A DNA stretch of 15,208 bases from Alphaproteobacteria bacterium (GTDB lineage: Bacteria; Pseudomonadota; Alphaproteobacteria; Zavarziniales; Zavarziniaceae), in assembly GCA_021774355.1 (NCBI GenBank), contig JAJFJE010000085.1, forward strand, positions 1 to 15,208, written 5' to 3'. The position numbers and the translations under genes were made by a program. Every line of letters starts with the position of its first letter. Positions within the stretch are counted from its first letter, which is position 1. This document shows, piece by piece, positions 1 through 7,899 of the stretch. Below the pieces are notes generated by a model. It did no database searches, was not told the origin of the DNA, and worked only from the letters and a program-made list of their open reading frames with translations.

Positions 1-1849
1 CGGCCGGAAGGCTGGTTTCAAAGCGGATCTCGGGATGGCCGACCTGGCGCAGGAAGATCGCCTGGCGGATCTGCTCGCCCAAATCCTCCGGCCGGAATAC
101 CGCCGCGGGCATCCGGGCGAAGGACGAGAACTCGTCGACCATGCGGCCGATATCGCCGACCTGACGGATGATCGTGTCGGTGCATTGGCGGAAGACTTCG
201 GGATCGGTCGAGATTTCGCGGTCGTATTTCCGCCGCAGCCGTTCGGCCGAGAGCTGGATGGGGGTCAGCGGGTTCTTGATCTCGTGGGCGATGCGCCGGG
301 CGATGTCGGCCCAGGCCGCCATGCGCTGTGCCGACACCAGGTCGGTGACGTCGTCGAAGGTCACGACAAAGCCGCGTATGTCGCGGCCGCTGCGCTCGCC
401 CACGACGCGGGCAATGAAGTGCCGGGTGCGCCCGTCGCGTTGCAGGGTGATCTGGGCCTGGACCTGCCGTTCCGGCTTGGCCCGCGCCTCCTCGACCAGG
501 GCGGCGATTTCCGGGACCATTTCGGCGATCCGTGTGCCGACCAGTTCGGCCTCGCTCCGCCCCAGCAGTTCCACGGCCGACCGGTTGGGCAAGGTAATCT
601 CGCCTTCGGCATCGATCCCCAAGACCCCGGCCGAAACGCCGGACAGCACCGCTTCGATGAACCGGCGCCGCTCGGTAAGCTGCTGGTTGGCATCGACCAG
701 CGCGCCGTGCTGGGCTTCGATCTGGCCGGTCATGCGGTTGAAGGCCCGGGCCAGGGCGCCGATTTCGTCGTCCGAGACACCGGTATCGACCCGTACCGAG
801 AAATCGCCCTCGCGCACCCGGTCGGTGGCCCCGACCAGCCGGGCGATGGGTTCGACCAGCCCGGTCGAAAACCACAGGCCGGCAAGGATGGCGGCCAGCA
901 GGATCAGCAGGCCGACCAGCACGAAGATGATGGCGAAGGTGATCTGGATGCCGGATCGCCGCTCTTCCAGCTTGTTATATTCGGCGACCGCCGCCTGGGT
1001 CCGCTCGACATAGGCAATCACCCGCGGATCGACGAAGCGGCCGACATAGAGATAGCTGTCGAAATAGGCGTCGAGGCGGATGAACGCCCGGACCCGGTCG
1101 TCTTCCGTGGTGACGAAGACGACTTCGCCCTTGTCGGCCCGCTCGATCGCATCGGGCGGCAGCCGTTCGAACTCCATGCCGAAACTCATGGAGGATCGGG
1201 CCAGGACCTGACCGCTGCGGGTGACGACGATGGCCTCGGGCAGGCTGCGCAAGGCGGCCTGGGTTTCGACAAAGCGGTTGAACCGTTCCGAATTATTCTC
1301 GATGAACAGAAGTTGGCGGTTGATATCGCTTGCCATCGCCCGGATGTCGGCTTCGATGGTCTTGCGGTGTTCCTCGACATAGGCCTGGGCGATGGTCAGC
1401 GAATCGCCGATCGCGCCCTGGACCCGCTCGCTGAACCAGGCCTGGACCCCCAGGCTGAAGAACAGCGAGGCGGCAACGCCGATAAATACCGTGGGCAGGG
1501 CGGCAACCAGCCCGAACAGGGTGATCACCCGAACATGCAGCTTGGCCCCGGCAATGCCGGAGCGGCGCGCCCACCAGACCCGTAGGACACGGGTGGCGAC
1601 CAGCCCGGCCAGGGCGATGACCAGGACGAAATCGGCCACCAGAAGCAGGGTGATGGCGATTCGTGAATCGGTCCCCAGGACCCCCGATCCGGTCAGGGAA
1701 ATATAGGTCGCGCTGCCCGACAGGATGGCCAGGGCGACGGTCACGACGGTGATGGTGCGGCCAACCTTGGGGTTGTTCGCCCATTTCCAAAGGCGACCCC
1801 AGCGGCTTAGCCTCGGCGTGGCGGCAATACGGTCCAACCCGTCCCTCAT
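1..1849 (-). CDS. ntrY: NtrY nitrogen-regulation sensor histidine kinase, C-terminus cut by window edge
   Basis: Membrane sensor kinase that in this family phosphorylates NtrX. The frame is open from ATG 1849 to the left edge, giving 616 visible codons; family members run about 700-770 residues, so the ATP-binding part is missing. Reading it directly shows four hydrophobic segments (about residues 31-53, 62-85, 107-134 and 302-326) with a periplasmic-type stretch at about 135-300. A HAMP region (about 327-380), a PAS-like domain (about 395-500) and a HisKA domain follow. The H-box reads IAHEIKNPLTP with phospho-acceptor His522. I chose ATG 1849 because it follows AAAGG four bases upstream and begins a basic N-terminus before TM1. 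The frame stays open further upstream, but the only other starts there are non-ATG. It lies 181 nt after ntrC, in the usual ntrBC-ntrYX order; ntrX would lie beyond the left edge. Confident call. Confidence 0.95.
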   Translation of the reverse strand, partial: MRDGLDRIAATPRLSRWGRLWKWANNPKVGRTITVVTVALAILSGSATYISLTGSGVLGTDSRIAITLLLVADFVLVIALAGLVATRVLRVWWARRSGIAGAKLHVRVITLFGLVAALPTVFIGVAASLFFSLGVQAWFSERVQGAIGDSLTIAQAYVEEHRKTIEADIRAMASDINRQLLFIENNSERFNRFVETQAALRSLPEAIVVTRSGQVLARSSMSFGMEFERLPPDAIERADKGEVVFVTTEDDRVRAFIRLDAYFDSYLYVGRFVDPRVIAYVERTQAAVAEYNKLEERRSGIQITFAIIFVLVGLLILLAAILAGLWFSTGLVEPIARLVGATDRVREGDFSVRVDTGVSDDEIGALARAFNRMTGQIEAQHGALVDANQQLTERRRFIEAVLSGVSAGVLGIDAEGEITLPNRSAVELLGRSEAELVGTRIAEMVPEIAALVEEARAKPERQVQAQITLQRDGRTRHFIARVVGERSGRDIRGFVVTFDDVTDLVSAQRMAAWADIARRIAHEIKNPLTPIQLSAERLRRKYDREISTDPEVFRQCTDTIIRQVGDIGRMVDEFSSFARMPAAVFRPEDLGEQIRQAIFLRQVGHPEIRFETSLPA

Positions 1850-1851
1850 CC

Positions 1852-1881
1852 AACCTTTGATCTGGCAACCGTTGATCTGGC
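1852..1881 (-). repeat. Tandem direct repeat, 2 x 15 nt, just upstream of ntrY
   Basis: Read on the minus strand, GCCAGATCAACGGTT (1881-1867) is followed without a gap by GCCAGATCAAAGGTT (1866-1852). The copies differ at one base. The second copy contains the AAAGG that serves as the likely ntrY ribosome binding site and ends two bases before the ATG. It could be a binding site for a regulator or an mRNA element, or simply a slippage duplication. No known motif is recognised. Confidence 0.8.
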
Positions 1882-1924
1882 GATCCTCGGCGCCGGTGAC
1901 CCTTGGCCTGGCACGCCCGGTGAC

Positions 1925-1995
1925 CGGTGTCGCCTCAGGGACGTCGCGTCCGGGGACCTCCCGACAAACGGCGGCCAAGGATCCTGGCGACACCG
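1925..1995. repeat. Inverted repeat in ntrC-ntrY spacer
   Basis: CGGTGTCGCC at 1925-1934 is perfectly complementary to GGCGACACCG at 1986-1995, with 51 nt between the arms. A smaller perfect 5-bp stem (1939-1943 with 1947-1951) lies inside the loop. In transcripts of the minus strand this could fold as a branched structure. A 10-bp GC-rich match within 180 nt can also arise by chance, so function is uncertain. Confidence 0.5.
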
Positions 1996-2030
1996 CTGTG
2001 GTCAGAATATCACAGGGTGTCCCGCCTGCA

Positions 2031-3491
2031 TCACTTGATGCCGCGGAGCACCTGAATTTCCAGATCCCGAATTTTCTTTCGCAGGGTGTTGCGATTCAGG
2101 CCCAGCAATTCCGCGGCGCGGATCTGGTTGCCCCGGGTCGCGGTCAGGCTCATCTCGATCAGGGGCCGTTCCATCTCCCGCAGAATACGGTCATAGAGCC
2201 CGGCGGGCGGCAAGCCGTCGTCATGGGCGGAAAAATAGCGCGACAGGTGTCGCTCGACCGCGACCGACAGGCTGGCAGGCTCGTCGCCGGTCTGGGTCTG
2301 GGCCTGGAATTCCGGCTCCAGCAATTCCGTCTTGACGACATCGACGCCGATCACGTCCTCGGCATAGAGGGCGGCCAGGCGGCGCACCAGATTTTCCAGT
2401 TCGCGGACATTGCCCGGCCAGCGATAGCGCTTGAGGAAGTCCATCGCCTCGCTGTCGATGCTTTTCGACGGCAGGCCCAGCTCCTGGGCCTGGGCCAGGA
2501 AATGGCGTACCAGGTCGGCGATATCCTCGCTGCGCTCGCGCAAGGGGGGCAGGCGCAGGGGCACCACGTTCAGGCGATAGAACAGGTCCTCGCGGAACAG
2601 GCCCTGATGGATCAGCTGGCGCAAGTCCCGGTGGGTCGCGGCCACGATGCGGACATTGGTCTTGATCGCCGTCCGGCCACCGACGGTGGTGTACTCGCCC
2701 TGCTGCAGGACCCGCAGCAGGCGGGTCTGGGCCTCCAGGGGCATGTCGCCGATCTCGTCCAGGAACAGCGTGCCGCCCTCGGCCTGCTCGAAGCGGCCGA
2801 CGCTGCGTTGGCTGGCCCCGGTGAAAGCGCCCTTCTCGTGCCCGAACAGCTCGCTTTCGATCAGTTCCCGGGGGATCGCCGCCATGTTCAGGGCGACGAA
2901 GGTGCCGTTCCGGCGCTTGCCGTAATGGTGCAGGGCGCGCGCCACCAGTTCCTTGCCGGTGCCGGACTCGCCGGAAATCATGACGGTCAGATCGGTGCCC
3001 ATCAAGCGCGCCAGGACCCGGTAGATGTCCTGCATGGCCGGCGAACGGCCAATCAGGGGCACCTGGTCGTCACCGTCGCCAAGCGCCTGGGGCTCGGTCG
3101 CCGCCGGCCGCGGCGCCATCAGGGCGCGCTGGACGACGGTGGTCAATTCCTTCAGGTCGAACGGCTTCGGCAGATATTCATAGGCGCCCCGCTCGGCCGC
3201 CCTGACCGCGGTCATCAGGGTGTTATGGGCGCTCATCACGATGATCGGCAGTTCCGGCCGCAGCCGCTTCATGCGCGGCAGCAGGTCGAGGCCGTTCTCG
3301 TCCGGCATGATGACATCGGTGATGACCAGGTCGCCTTCGCCGCCCGAGACCCAGCGCCACAAGGTCGAGGCGTTGCCGGTCGAGCGCACGTGATAGCCAA
3401 GGCGCCCCAGCGCCCGGTCGAGGACCTCCCGGATTGCCCTGTCGTCGTCGGCAATCAGGATCGTGGCGCTGCTTTCGGCGGCGGCGGTCAT
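2031..3491 (-). CDS. ntrC: NtrC nitrogen-regulation response regulator, sigma-54 activator
   Basis: DNA-binding activator phosphorylated by NtrB; it drives sigma-54 promoters of nitrogen-assimilation genes. From ATG 3491 it is 486 residues, close to the family norm. The receiver domain (about 1-120) has the acidic pocket ADDD, phospho-acceptor Asp59 in ITDVIMPD, and Lys109 in LPKPF. The AAA+ domain (about 145-385) has Walker A GESGTGKE (174-181), the sigma-54 contact loop GAFTGA (221-226) and Walker B LFLDEIGD (242-249). A Fis-type helix-turn-helix lies at about 455-477 (NQIRAAELLGLNRNTLRKK). I rejected an upstream in-frame start (3548) because its extra 19 residues lack family character. The ATG overlaps the ntrB stop as ATGA, which suggests translational coupling and matched amounts of kinase and regulator. 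Confidence 0.96.
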   Translation of the reverse strand: MTAAAESSATILIADDDRAIREVLDRALGRLGYHVRSTGNASTLWRWVSGGEGDLVITDVIMPDENGLDLLPRMKRLRPELPIIVMSAHNTLMTAVRAAERGAYEYLPKPFDLKELTTVVQRALMAPRPAATEPQALGDGDDQVPLIGRSPAMQDIYRVLARLMGTDLTVMISGESGTGKELVARALHHYGKRRNGTFVALNMAAIPRELIESELFGHEKGAFTGASQRSVGRFEQAEGGTLFLDEIGDMPLEAQTRLLRVLQQGEYTTVGGRTAIKTNVRIVAATHRDLRQLIHQGLFREDLFYRLNVVPLRLPPLRERSEDIADLVRHFLAQAQELGLPSKSIDSEAMDFLKRYRWPGNVRELENLVRRLAALYAEDVIGVDVVKTELLEPEFQAQTQTGDEPASLSVAVERHLSRYFSAHDDGLPPAGLYDRILREMERPLIEMSLTATRGNQIRAAELLGLNRNTLRKKIRDLEIQVLRGIK

Positions 3492-4591
3492 TCGGTCGAG
3501 ACCGGCAGAAGGACACGGAAAATGGTCAGGCGTGGCTCGGACTCGCACTCGACCATGCCGCCGTGATCACCGACCAGCTTGGCCACCAGGGCCAGCCCGA
3601 GGCCGGTGCCGCCGGCCTTGGTGGTCACGAAAGGGTCGAACAGATGGGCCTTGAGATCGGGCGGGACCCCCTCGCCATTATCCTTCACGGTGACTTCGAG
3701 AGGCAGGCGCAGGCGCCGCTGGCTGCCCGGAACGGCCAACCTCACGCCATGCCGATAGGCCGTGGCCAGGGTGATCTCGCCACCCTTGCTGGGCAGCGCC
3801 TCGGCCGCGTTCTTGACCAGATTGAGGAACACCTGGACCAGCTGGTCGCGGTCTCCCGAGACCGACGGCAACGACGGGTCATAGGTCTCGGTGAAGCGGA
3901 CATGGCGGGCGAAGCCGGTCTGGGCGACCTTGCGCACATGTTCCAGAACCGCGTGGATGTTCACCGGATCGCGCACCAGGGGGCGGCCCTCGTTGAACGC
4001 TTCGATGCGGTCGACCAGGACGCAGATACGATCAGTCTCGTCGCAAATGAGGCGGGCGAGATCGCGGTCCGCGTCGGCCACCGTATGTTCCATCAACTGC
4101 GCCGCGCCGCGGATGCCGGACAGCGGATTCTTGATCTCGTGGGCAAGGATCGCGGCCATTGCCGTGACCGAGCGGGCCGCCCCGCGGTGGGTCAGCTGGC
4201 GATCGATCTTCTGGGCGATCGCCCGTTCCTGCAGGGCAACCAGCAGCAGGCCGCTCAGGTCGGCAAGCGGCGTCACCTGGATGTCGACCGGACGCATGCC
4301 GAGCTTGGCCGAGCCGAAATCGACCTCGTATTCGTATAGCGAGACGCCGGTTTCCAGCACCCTTTCGACCAGGGACAGAAGCGGGTGGGCGAAGGGGGCC
4401 ACCTGGTCGAGGCGCATCCGGGTCAGCACCGAGGCGCCGGACGCAAAGAGCTGCTCGGCTGCGGCATTGGCATAGCGGATGTGACCGTCGCCATCGACCA
4501 GCAGCACGGCCTGGCCCATGGCGTTGATGACCGGCTCCAGGTCGATCGCCGGAGCGGCTCGGCGGACCCCTGTGACACCGGCCTTGGCCAT
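3488..4591 (-). CDS. ntrB: NtrB nitrogen-regulation sensor histidine kinase/phosphatase
   Basis: Cytosolic kinase/phosphatase that sets NtrC phosphorylation; in the family it responds to PII protein (GlnB). It is 367 residues with no membrane segment. An N-terminal PAS domain (about 18-120) precedes the H-box ILAHEIKNPLSG with His151. The N-box FLNLVKNAAEAL (Asn261), G1 box DNGEGV (304-309), F-region DPFVTTK and G2 box GGTGLGLAL complete the catalytic domain. The start is ATG 4591, which shares one base with the dusB stop (TGATG). A GTG one codon earlier is also possible. The 3' end overlaps ntrC by four bases. The position between dusB and ntrC is the classical nifR3-ntrB-ntrC arrangement. 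Confidence 0.96.
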   Translation of the reverse strand: MAKAGVTGVRRAAPAIDLEPVINAMGQAVLLVDGDGHIRYANAAAEQLFASGASVLTRMRLDQVAPFAHPLLSLVERVLETGVSLYEYEVDFGSAKLGMRPVDIQVTPLADLSGLLLVALQERAIAQKIDRQLTHRGAARSVTAMAAILAHEIKNPLSGIRGAAQLMEHTVADADRDLARLICDETDRICVLVDRIEAFNEGRPLVRDPVNIHAVLEHVRKVAQTGFARHVRFTETYDPSLPSVSGDRDQLVQVFLNLVKNAAEALPSKGGEITLATAYRHGVRLAVPGSQRRLRLPLEVTVKDNGEGVPPDLKAHLFDPFVTTKAGGTGLGLALVAKLVGDHGGMVECESEPRLTIFRVLLPVSTE

Positions 4592-5577
4592 CACGCGGCC
4601 TGCTTTTCGAGCAGAGGGCGGTAAAAGGCAGTGATCCGTGCCTTGACCGCGGCAGGCTCCTCGATGCGCATGACCTCGGCACGGAACTCGGCCGAACCGG
4701 GCAAGCCCTTTGAATACCAGCCGATATGCTTGCGTGCCATCATCAGGCCCGCGTCGCTCCCATAATAGCTGAGGATCGCATCGTAATGCTCGAGAACAAT
4801 TGCCAATTGCTGATCCAGTGGCGGATCCGGCAGGCGTTCCCCAGTTTTCAGGTAATGGATCACCTGGGCGATGAACCAGGGCCGGCCATAGGCCCCCCGC
4901 CCGACCATCACGCCGTCTGCCCCGGACTGGTCGAGGGCCGCCCGGGCGTCCTCCAGGCTGGTGATATCGCCGTTGACGATCACCGGGATCGAGACGGCTT
5001 CCTTGACCTGGCGGACGAACCGCCAGTCGGCCTGGCCGTTATAGAGCTGGCAGCGGGTGCGACCATGGACCGTTACCATGCGAATGCCGGCATCTTCGGC
5101 GATGCGGGCAAGGTCGGGCGCGTTCCGGCTATTGTCGTCCCAGCCCGTCCGCATTTTCAGGGTGACCGGCAGGGCAACGGCCTCCACGGTTGCCTCGATC
5201 AGGCGCTTGGCGTTGTCGAGGTCACGCATCAGGGCCGAGCCGGCATGTCCGTTGACCACCTTCTTGACCGGACAGCCCATGTTGATGTCGATCAGCGCGG
5301 CCCCCCGATCCTCGTTCAGGCGGGCCGCATCGGCCAGGGTCTCGGGCTCGCAGCCGGCCAGTTGCACCGCCATGGGGAATTCGTCGGCCGCATTGGCGGC
5401 CATCTGCACCGATTGCCGGGTCTGCCGTATCATGGCCGCCGAGGCGATCATTTCGGACACGACAAGGCCCGCGCCCAGGCGTTTGACCAGGCGGCGGAAG
5501 GGCATGTCGGTCACCCCCGACATCGGGGCCAGGATGACAGGGTCCTGGATCTGGACCGGGCCAAGGGTCAGGGTCAT
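4591..5577 (-). CDS. dusB: tRNA-dihydrouridine synthase, DusB/NifR3 type
   Basis: FMN-dependent enzyme that reduces specific uridines of tRNA to dihydrouridine using NADPH. It is 328 residues from ATG 5577. Visible motifs are the flavin-binding APMSGVTD (17-24), the active-site loop INMGCPVKKV with catalytic Cys102, LKMRTGWD, VHGRTR (171-175), VNGDI and VGRGAYGRPW. These are standard for DusB/NifR3. An upstream in-frame TTG (5622) would add MACKRASCSK and similar residues, which do not look like the family, so I prefer the ATG. It heads the minus-strand block and overlaps ntrB by one base. Its old name, nifR3, comes from this link to ntrBC. It is divergent from ispDF. Confidence 0.95.
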   Translation of the reverse strand: MTLTLGPVQIQDPVILAPMSGVTDMPFRRLVKRLGAGLVVSEMIASAAMIRQTRQSVQMAANAADEFPMAVQLAGCEPETLADAARLNEDRGAALIDINMGCPVKKVVNGHAGSALMRDLDNAKRLIEATVEAVALPVTLKMRTGWDDNSRNAPDLARIAEDAGIRMVTVHGRTRCQLYNGQADWRFVRQVKEAVSIPVIVNGDITSLEDARAALDQSGADGVMVGRGAYGRPWFIAQVIHYLKTGERLPDPPLDQQLAIVLEHYDAILSYYGSDAGLMMARKHIGWYSKGLPGSAEFRAEVMRIEEPAAVKARITAFYRPLLEKQAA

Positions 5578-5744
5578 GCGCGAATGATCATCTTTTGAGC
5601 ACGATGCGCGTTTGCACGCCAAACAGGCAGTCTATCGAAACCCTGCTGCACTGCAACGATTCCCTTATAAGCAAAGATTGAATTGCCAGTTTCGGCCGAT
5701 CCCGGCGCTGGCGGTCCGGCGCCCGGTTGATTAGGGTCGCGATC
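5578..5744. promoter_or_regulatory. Divergent dusB / ispDF intergenic region
   Basis: A 167-nt gap between divergently read genes, visibly less GC-rich than the rest of the window, especially 5580-5690. It is the natural place for promoters of both the dusB-ntrBCY and ispDF-pgpA-cinA-murI transcripts. A small palindrome, CTTATAAG (5664-5671), lies in the AT-rich part. AGGG at 5733-5736, eight bases before ATG 5745, is a fair ribosome binding site for ispDF. No tRNA, RNA gene or clear regulator operator was recognised. Confidence 0.6.
5629..5656 (-). promoter_or_regulatory. Possible sigma-70-type promoter for dusB-ntrBC
   Basis: On the minus strand TTGCAG (5656-5651), a 16-nt spacer and TAGACT (5634-5629) form a modest -35/-10 pair. 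It would start transcription about 45 nt before the dusB ATG. Each hexamer has only about four of six consensus bases, so this is a weak sequence-only guess. Confidence 0.25.
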
Positions 5745-6914
5745 ATGATCGATTCGAGGGATCGCCGCATCGCTGTGGTGGTACCGGCGGCAGGCCGCGG
5801 CCGCCGTGCCGGCGGCACCCTTGCCAAGCAATATCAGCTTCTGGCCGGCAGGTCCCTGCTGCGTTGGACGATCGAGGCGCTGCGTGCCCACCCGGCAATC
5901 GGTTCCATCCAACTGGTGGTCGACGGAACGGAAATCGACAATGCCGCCGGTCTGGTCGACGGCCTGGGGATTACCCGACCGGTGGCGGGCGGCGCGGAAC
6001 GGCAGGACAGCGTGCGCGCGGGCCTTGAGGCACTGGCCGCCGGCGCCCCGCCCGAGCGGGTCCTGATTCACGATGCCGCCCGGCCGTTCGTCTCCCTGGC
6101 GATGATCGACCGGGTGCTGGCGGCGCTCGACCGGGTCGACGGCGCCCTGCCCGCGGTCGCCGTGACCGATACTCTGAAGCGGGGCGCCGGCGGGCTGGTC
6201 CTGGGCACCGTGCCGCGCGACGGGCTTTACCGCGCCCAGACCCCCCAGGGCTTTCGCTTTCCCGCTATTCTCGAAGCCCATCGGCGGGCCGCCGGCAAGG
6301 CCCTGACGGACGATGCCGCGATTGCCGAGGCAGCGGGGCTGACGGTCGCCCTGGTCGAGGGCGATCCGGACAATTTCAAGATCACCACCCCGGACGACCT
6401 GGTCCGGGCCGAGCGCCGGCTGCTGGCCGGCCTTGGCGATTGCCGGGTCGGCACCGGCTTCGATGTCCACCGGCTGGGACCGGGCAACGGGGTCTGGCTG
6501 GGCGGCGTGCTGATCCCCCATGACGGTGCCCTGATCGGGCATTCCGACGCCGACGTCGCCCTTCACGCGCTCACCGACGCCCTGCTCGGGGCGCTCGGCG
6601 CGGGGGATATCGGGCTACACTTCCCGCCCTCCGACGCCACCTGGCGCGGCGCGGCATCGGACCGCTTCCTGGCCCACGCTGTTGCCCTGGTTCATGCCCG
6701 GGGCGGCGCCGTCGCCCATCTCGACCTGACCATCATCTGTGAAAGGCCCAAGGTGGGACCCCATCGCGACCTGATGCGCCAACGCATCGCCGCCATCGCC
6801 GGGATTGACCCGGACCGGGTGAGCGTCAAGGCCACCACCACCGAAGGGTTGGGTTTCACCGGCCGGGGCGAGGGCATTGCCGCCCAGGCCTGCGCAACGA
6901 TCCGCCTGCCGTGA
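5745..6914 (+). CDS. ispDF: Bifunctional IspDF, MEP-pathway isoprenoid enzyme
   Basis: A fusion of two non-consecutive steps of the MEP pathway to isopentenyl diphosphate: 2-C-methyl-D-erythritol 4-phosphate cytidylyltransferase (IspD) and 2-C-methyl-D-erythritol 2,4-cyclodiphosphate synthase (IspF). It is 389 residues from ATG 5745. The IspD half (about 8-230) shows VVPAAGRGRR, AKQY, HDAARPF, TDTLK, AQTPQGFR and DNFKITTPDDL. The IspF half (about 232-389) shows GTGFDVHRL with metal ligands Asp240 and His242, GHSDADVALHAL, ERPKVGPH and KATTTEGLGFTGRGEGI. One small oddity is that the IspD signature usually written PKQY reads AKQY; the lysine is kept. This fusion is typical of many alphaproteobacteria. 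It leads a plus-strand operon and its stop overlaps the pgpA GTG start. A TTG at 5727 is an alternative but weaker start. Confidence 0.96.
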   Translation: MIDSRDRRIAVVVPAAGRGRRAGGTLAKQYQLLAGRSLLRWTIEALRAHPAIGSIQLVVDGTEIDNAAGLVDGLGITRPVAGGAERQDSVRAGLEALAAGAPPERVLIHDAARPFVSLAMIDRVLAALDRVDGALPAVAVTDTLKRGAGGLVLGTVPRDGLYRAQTPQGFRFPAILEAHRRAAGKALTDDAAIAEAAGLTVALVEGDPDNFKITTPDDLVRAERRLLAGLGDCRVGTGFDVHRLGPGNGVWLGGVLIPHDGALIGHSDADVALHALTDALLGALGAGDIGLHFPPSDATWRGAASDRFLAHAVALVHARGGAVAHLDLTIICERPKVGPHRDLMRQRIAAIAGIDPDRVSVKATTTEGLGFTGRGEGIAAQACATIRLP

Positions 6915-7396
6915 CGGGGACCGGCGTGCCGCAGCCATTGCCGGTCTGGCACCCTGCTCGGCTGATCGCCACCGGCTTTCTGGTCGGCCATCTGCCCGGA
7001 CCGGCCGGCACCTGGGGCTCGCTCGCAGCCCTGGCCCCGGCCTGGTACATTGCCCGGTGGGGCGGGCCCTGGGCGCTGCTGGCGGCGGGACTGGGGGCGG
7101 CCGTCCTGGGCATCTGGACCAGCGCAATCTACGCCCGGGCCCTGGCGGTCAAGGATCCTTCGAGCGTCGTCATCGACGAAATTTCCGGCCAATGGCTGAC
7201 CCTGGTCCTGGTGCCGCCCGATCTGCGCTATTATGCCGTTGGATTCCTGCTGTTCCGCCTGCTCGACATCACCAAGCCCGGCCCCATTGGCTGGGCTGAT
7301 CGGCAATTGCCCAGCGGCTGGGGGATCATGATCGACGATGTGATCGCGGGCCTGGTGGCCATGGCGGTCATGACGGGAGTGGTTGCGTTATGGTAG
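6911..7396 (+). CDS. pgpA: Phosphatidylglycerophosphatase A
   Basis: Inner-membrane lipid phosphatase that removes phosphate from phosphatidylglycerophosphate to give phosphatidylglycerol. It is 161 residues, normal for PgpA. Signature stretches include GHLPGPAGTWGS near residue 30, VIDEISGQW with its acidic pair, and RLLDITKPGPIGWADRQLP followed by IMIDDVIAG, interspersed with several hydrophobic membrane segments. The start is GTG at 6911, which overlaps the ispDF TGA as GTGA. The 3' end overlaps cinA by seven bases, so the three genes appear translationally coupled. ispDF-pgpA-cinA neighbourhoods recur in Rhodospirillales, which supports the call. Confidence 0.94.
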   Translation: MTGTGVPQPLPVWHPARLIATGFLVGHLPGPAGTWGSLAALAPAWYIARWGGPWALLAAGLGAAVLGIWTSAIYARALAVKDPSSVVIDEISGQWLTLVLVPPDLRYYAVGFLLFRLLDITKPGPIGWADRQLPSGWGIMIDDVIAGLVAMAVMTGVVALW

Positions 7397-7899
7397 ATGG
7401 AATTTTCCCACCGGCCCTGCGGGTCCGGGCCGCCGATGTCCTAGCCGCCGCCGGCCGGCAAGGCCTGATGATCACCACGGCGGAAAGCTGCACCGGCGGC
7501 CTGGTGGCCGGCCTGCTGACGGAAATAGCCGGATCGAGCAGCGTCTTCGAACGCGGCTTCGTGACCTACAGCAACGCCGCCAAGGCGGAATTGCTCGGGG
7601 TTCCGCCGGATCTCCTGGCCCAGCACGGCGCGGTCAGCGAGGCGGTTGCCAGGGCCATGGCCGAAGGCGCCCTCGCCCACGCGGCCGCCGATCTCGCCCT
7701 TGCCGTCACCGGCATTGCCGGACCCGGCGGCGGCAGTGCCGAAAAGCCGGTCGGCCTGGTCCATTTTGCCCTGGCCCGCCGTGGCGGCGCGACGGTCGCC
7801 CTGGCCCAGCAATTCACCGAAACCAGCCGGTCGACCATTCGGCTGGCCGCGATCGGTCAGGCGATCGCCCTGTTCGAACAGGCCCTCGGCCCATCATGA
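7390..7899 (+). CDS. CinA C-terminal domain protein, nicotinamide-nucleotide amidohydrolase (PncC type)
   Basis: A stand-alone CinA C-terminal (PncC) domain of 169 residues. Members deamidate nicotinamide mononucleotide to nicotinate mononucleotide in NAD salvage. Family motifs seen are TTAESCTGGLVAGLLTEIAG (about 29-48), VTYSNAAKAELLGV and the glycine-rich VTGIAGPGGGSAEKPVG (about 108-124). The N-terminal molybdopterin-binding-like domain of full-length CinA is absent, as is common for the alphaproteobacterial short form. The ATG at 7390 lies inside the end of pgpA, with GGGAG (7375-7379) ten bases upstream. The stop overlaps the murI ATG by four bases. Often annotated cinA or pncC. Confidence 0.92.
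   Translation: MVDGIFPPALRVRAADVLAAAGRQGLMITTAESCTGGLVAGLLTEIAGSSSVFERGFVTYSNAAKAELLGVPPDLLAQHGAVSEAVARAMAEGALAHAAADLALAVTGIAGPGGGSAEKPVGLVHFALARRGGATVALAQQFTETSRSTIRLAAIGQAIALFEQALGPS

Larger units (their letters stand above)
1850..2030 (-). other. ntrC-ntrY spacer, 181 nt, rich in short repeats
   Basis: This is the longest gap in the minus-strand nitrogen block, and I see no plausible gene in it. It holds a two-copy 15-nt tandem repeat abutting the ntrY start (1852-1881). It also has a 10-bp inverted repeat (1925-1934 with 1986-1995) enclosing a small stem, GGACG-TCG-CGTCC (1939-1951), and the palindrome AGGATCCT (1978-1985). No U-tract follows any stem, so a classical intrinsic terminator is not supported. 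ntrY may have its own promoter or a post-transcriptional control element here, but I could not pick a convincing -35/-10 pair. Confidence 0.5.

Noticed and set aside
35..1585. 516-codon plus-strand open frame opposite ntrY
   Set aside because: The minus-strand frame encodes an unmistakable NtrY kinase; the plus-strand translation has no domain features.
1725..3566. 613-codon plus-strand open frame opposite ntrC and the ntrC-ntrY spacer
   Set aside because: Mirror of the ntrC codons. No recognisable domain, and composition is typical of antisense shadows.
5664..5688. Sigma-54 promoter upstream of dusB (TGGCA ... TTTGC on the minus strand)
   Set aside because: The GG and GC dinucleotides are 13 bases apart rather than the required 10, so it does not fit a -24/-12 element.
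7383..7895. Long N-terminal extension of the murI frame
   Set aside because: It lies over cinA in another frame and lacks racemase features; MurI motifs begin just after ATG 7896.
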